Source of the DNA: Arthrobacter sp. SLBN-112
Lineage (GTDB): Bacteria > Actinomycetota > Actinomycetes > Actinomycetales > Micrococcaceae
DNA length: 64,000 nucleotides
Direction of reading: 5' to 3'
Assembly: GCF_006715225.1 (NCBI RefSeq)
Contig: NZ_VFMU01000001.1
Coordinates: 2,232,001 to 2,296,000, forward strand
The position numbers and the translations under genes are program-made. The notes beneath the pieces were generated by a model. It was not told where the DNA came from, ran no database searches, and saw only the letters and a program-made list of their open reading frames with translations. Below, one piece after another: positions 63,757 to 64,000 of this stretch. Position 1 is the first letter of the stretch; each line of letters starts with the position of its first letter.

Positions 63757-64000
63757 ATGAAGCACTATCGGGGAACCACACCGAGATCCAACAAACTGGC
63801 ATTCATTGTCGCATTCGCTGTTGCACTACTCGCCTCATTGGCTGCAGCCGGCCCCGCATCGGCCGACGAAGGGAGCCACCGGACCTGGCAGGTGCAGGTG
63901 GGCTCTGAATCCCGCGACCAGGAGATTCAGGGGATGGCGTTCCTTCCCTCGGAAATCTTTATCAACAAGCGGGACACGATCACGTGGCACGCTAACTCCG
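63757..64000 (+). CDS. Secreted protein, possibly a cupredoxin, cut by the window end
   Basis: The frame starts at ATG 63757 and runs off the window after 81 codons. Residues about 12-36 are a hydrophobic signal (KLAFIVAFAVALLASLAAAG then PASADE). The mature start WQVQVGSES...MAFLPSEIFINKRDTITWH has the look of a copper-binding plastocyanin-like domain (an early strand pair with FLP.EIFIN..DTITW). The metal ligands lie beyond the window, so this is tentative. Confidence 0.7.
   Translation, partial: MKHYRGTTPRSNKLAFIVAFAVALLASLAAAGPASADEGSHRTWQVQVGSESRDQEIQGMAFLPSEIFINKRDTITWHANS

Overview
The window is a high-GC chromosome segment from an actinobacterium, most likely an Arthrobacter/Pseudarthrobacter-type member of the Micrococcaceae. 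The signs are frequent GTG starts with GA-rich ribosome sites, a DevS-type two-GAF histidine kinase, an SLC11-like transporter with PRC-barrel partners, and a four-gene PadR/DUF1048/ABC locus. There are no rRNA or tRNA genes, no CRISPR array, and no transposase or integrase that I can recognise. Genus is inferred from protein style and was not tested by alignment.

Region 1 (1-10.3 kb) is an accessory defence island with visibly lower GC than the rest. A divergent 668-residue protein of unknown function faces a co-directional series: C5-cytosine methyltransferase, ParB-like protein, SNF2-type helicase, DUF3883/PD-(D/E)XK protein, a winged-helix protein with an HNH-like zinc fold lacking the usual His, and an NgoMIV-family restriction enzyme with all catalytic residues. 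The methyltransferase and NgoMIV enzyme make a type II restriction-modification pair, probably for GCCGGC. The four genes between them look like an ATP-dependent accessory module. This is my best candidate for a poorly described system. The island's right edge abuts the orphan last ~70 codons of a butanediol dehydrogenase whose intact relative lies at 42.6 kb.

Region 2 (10.4-20.3 kb) holds a molybdopterin oxidoreductase/ferredoxin reductase/DUF6510 operon, an SRPBCC protein, an ABC-2 exporter, a secreted seven-repeat YVTN propeller, a methyltransferase, a split membrane-HNH gene, a PadR-controlled drug-export-type ABC operon behind nested palindromes, and a YciI protein. Three copies of a dispersed palindrome and a 41-bp exact copy of the butanediol dehydrogenase tail are scattered here.

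Region 3 (20.3-34 kb) is carbon catabolism: a kdgT-dtnK-pdxA2 acid-sugar operon with a DeoR regulator, then a nucleoside/ribose module (ribokinase, MFS transporter, nucleoside hydrolase, GntR regulator). Interspersed are a DsbA-fold protein, an SRPBCC protein, a lipoprotein phosphoesterase, a GNAT enzyme and an S8 protease.

Region 4 (33.4-48.4 kb) has a TetR/cupin pair sharing a perfect 11-bp palindrome, a nickel/cobalt transporter overlapping a convergent hemerythrin gene, PhoD phosphatase, an SDR enzyme, a GAF regulator divergent from a flavin monooxygenase-butanediol dehydrogenase operon, a GerMN lipoprotein, a CPBP protease, a second S8 protease, a secreted lipase and a methyltransferase.

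Region 5 (48.5-64 kb) has an MgtA P-type ATPase, a DevS-like kinase and convergent LuxR-type regulator, a membrane protein, a TDT-family transporter, an alpha/beta hydrolase, a TfoX/flavoprotein pair, an NRAMP-like operon with two PRC-barrel proteins, a cold-shock gene with a textbook terminator, a pRiA4b ORF-3-like protein, and the start of a secreted protein cut by the window edge.
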